A stretch of DNA of 12,751 nucleotides, from positions 1 to 12,751 of the forward strand of contig VAZH01000121.1 in assembly GCA_005884465.1 (NCBI GenBank), read 5' to 3'. The position numbers and the translations under genes are program-made. Below are positions 12,718 to 12,751 of the stretch, piece by piece (the stretch's first letter is position 1; each line of letters opens with the position of its first letter). The notes under the pieces are model-generated. The model did no database searches, was not told the DNA's origin, and saw only the letters and a program-made list of their open reading frames with translations. Source of the stretch: Alphaproteobacteria bacterium. GTDB taxonomy: Bacteria > Pseudomonadota > Alphaproteobacteria > Rhizobiales > Xanthobacteraceae.

Positions 12718-12751
12718 GGTCAGGGACCTCTGATCTTTTAGTGAGAACTTT

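Overview
The window looks like chromosomal DNA of a Bradyrhizobium-type alphaproteobacterium (Bradyrhizobium, Rhodopseudomonas or Afipia relatives). The evidence is high GC, a class A small heat shock gene behind a ROSE-type RNA thermometer, a dispersed palindromic repeat of the GCGCCTGATCCGGAAAAG...CCGGTTTTCCG type, and several small proteins I recognise as typical of that group. There are no rRNA or tRNA genes, no CRISPR array, no transposase and no phage genes.

Layout. 1-182: C-terminal end of a beta-class carbonic anhydrase. 302-1237 (minus): EamA/DMT-family inner-membrane transporter. 1466-2231: heat shock locus, with an Hsp20 chaperone (minus), its ROSE leader and promoter, then a divergent small conserved protein (2232-2561) behind a promoter resembling the alphaproteobacterial RpoH type. 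2663-3061 (minus): small XRE-type regulator with an altered recognition helix.

3093-7482: the most distinctive block. A LysR-type regulator (minus) lies 71 bp from a tightly packed plus-strand operon. The operon encodes a double-GNAT acetyltransferase, an isochorismatase-like cysteine hydrolase, a 75-residue helical protein and an MFS transporter; genes 2 to 4 overlap, and the first two are 5 bp apart or overlap by 4 bp. Part of this block is visibly less GC-rich than purA next to it (sampled 60-base lines: 27 G+C at 3121-3180 against 40 at 8401-8460). It reads as an accessory metabolic, detoxification or resistance module whose substrate I cannot name. It is the best candidate here for an undescribed system.

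7483-12751: housekeeping and genus-specific genes. After a 410-bp gene-free stretch carrying one dispersed repeat comes purA. It is followed by a 530-residue proline/arginine-rich single-pass membrane protein, an orphan AbrB/SpoVT-fold antitoxin-like protein (minus), a 138-residue multi-pass membrane protein and a DUF4112 membrane protein. Next come a 57-bp-period tandem array of the dispersed repeat, whose first base begins the DUF4112 stop codon, and a 98-residue conserved hypothetical protein (minus).
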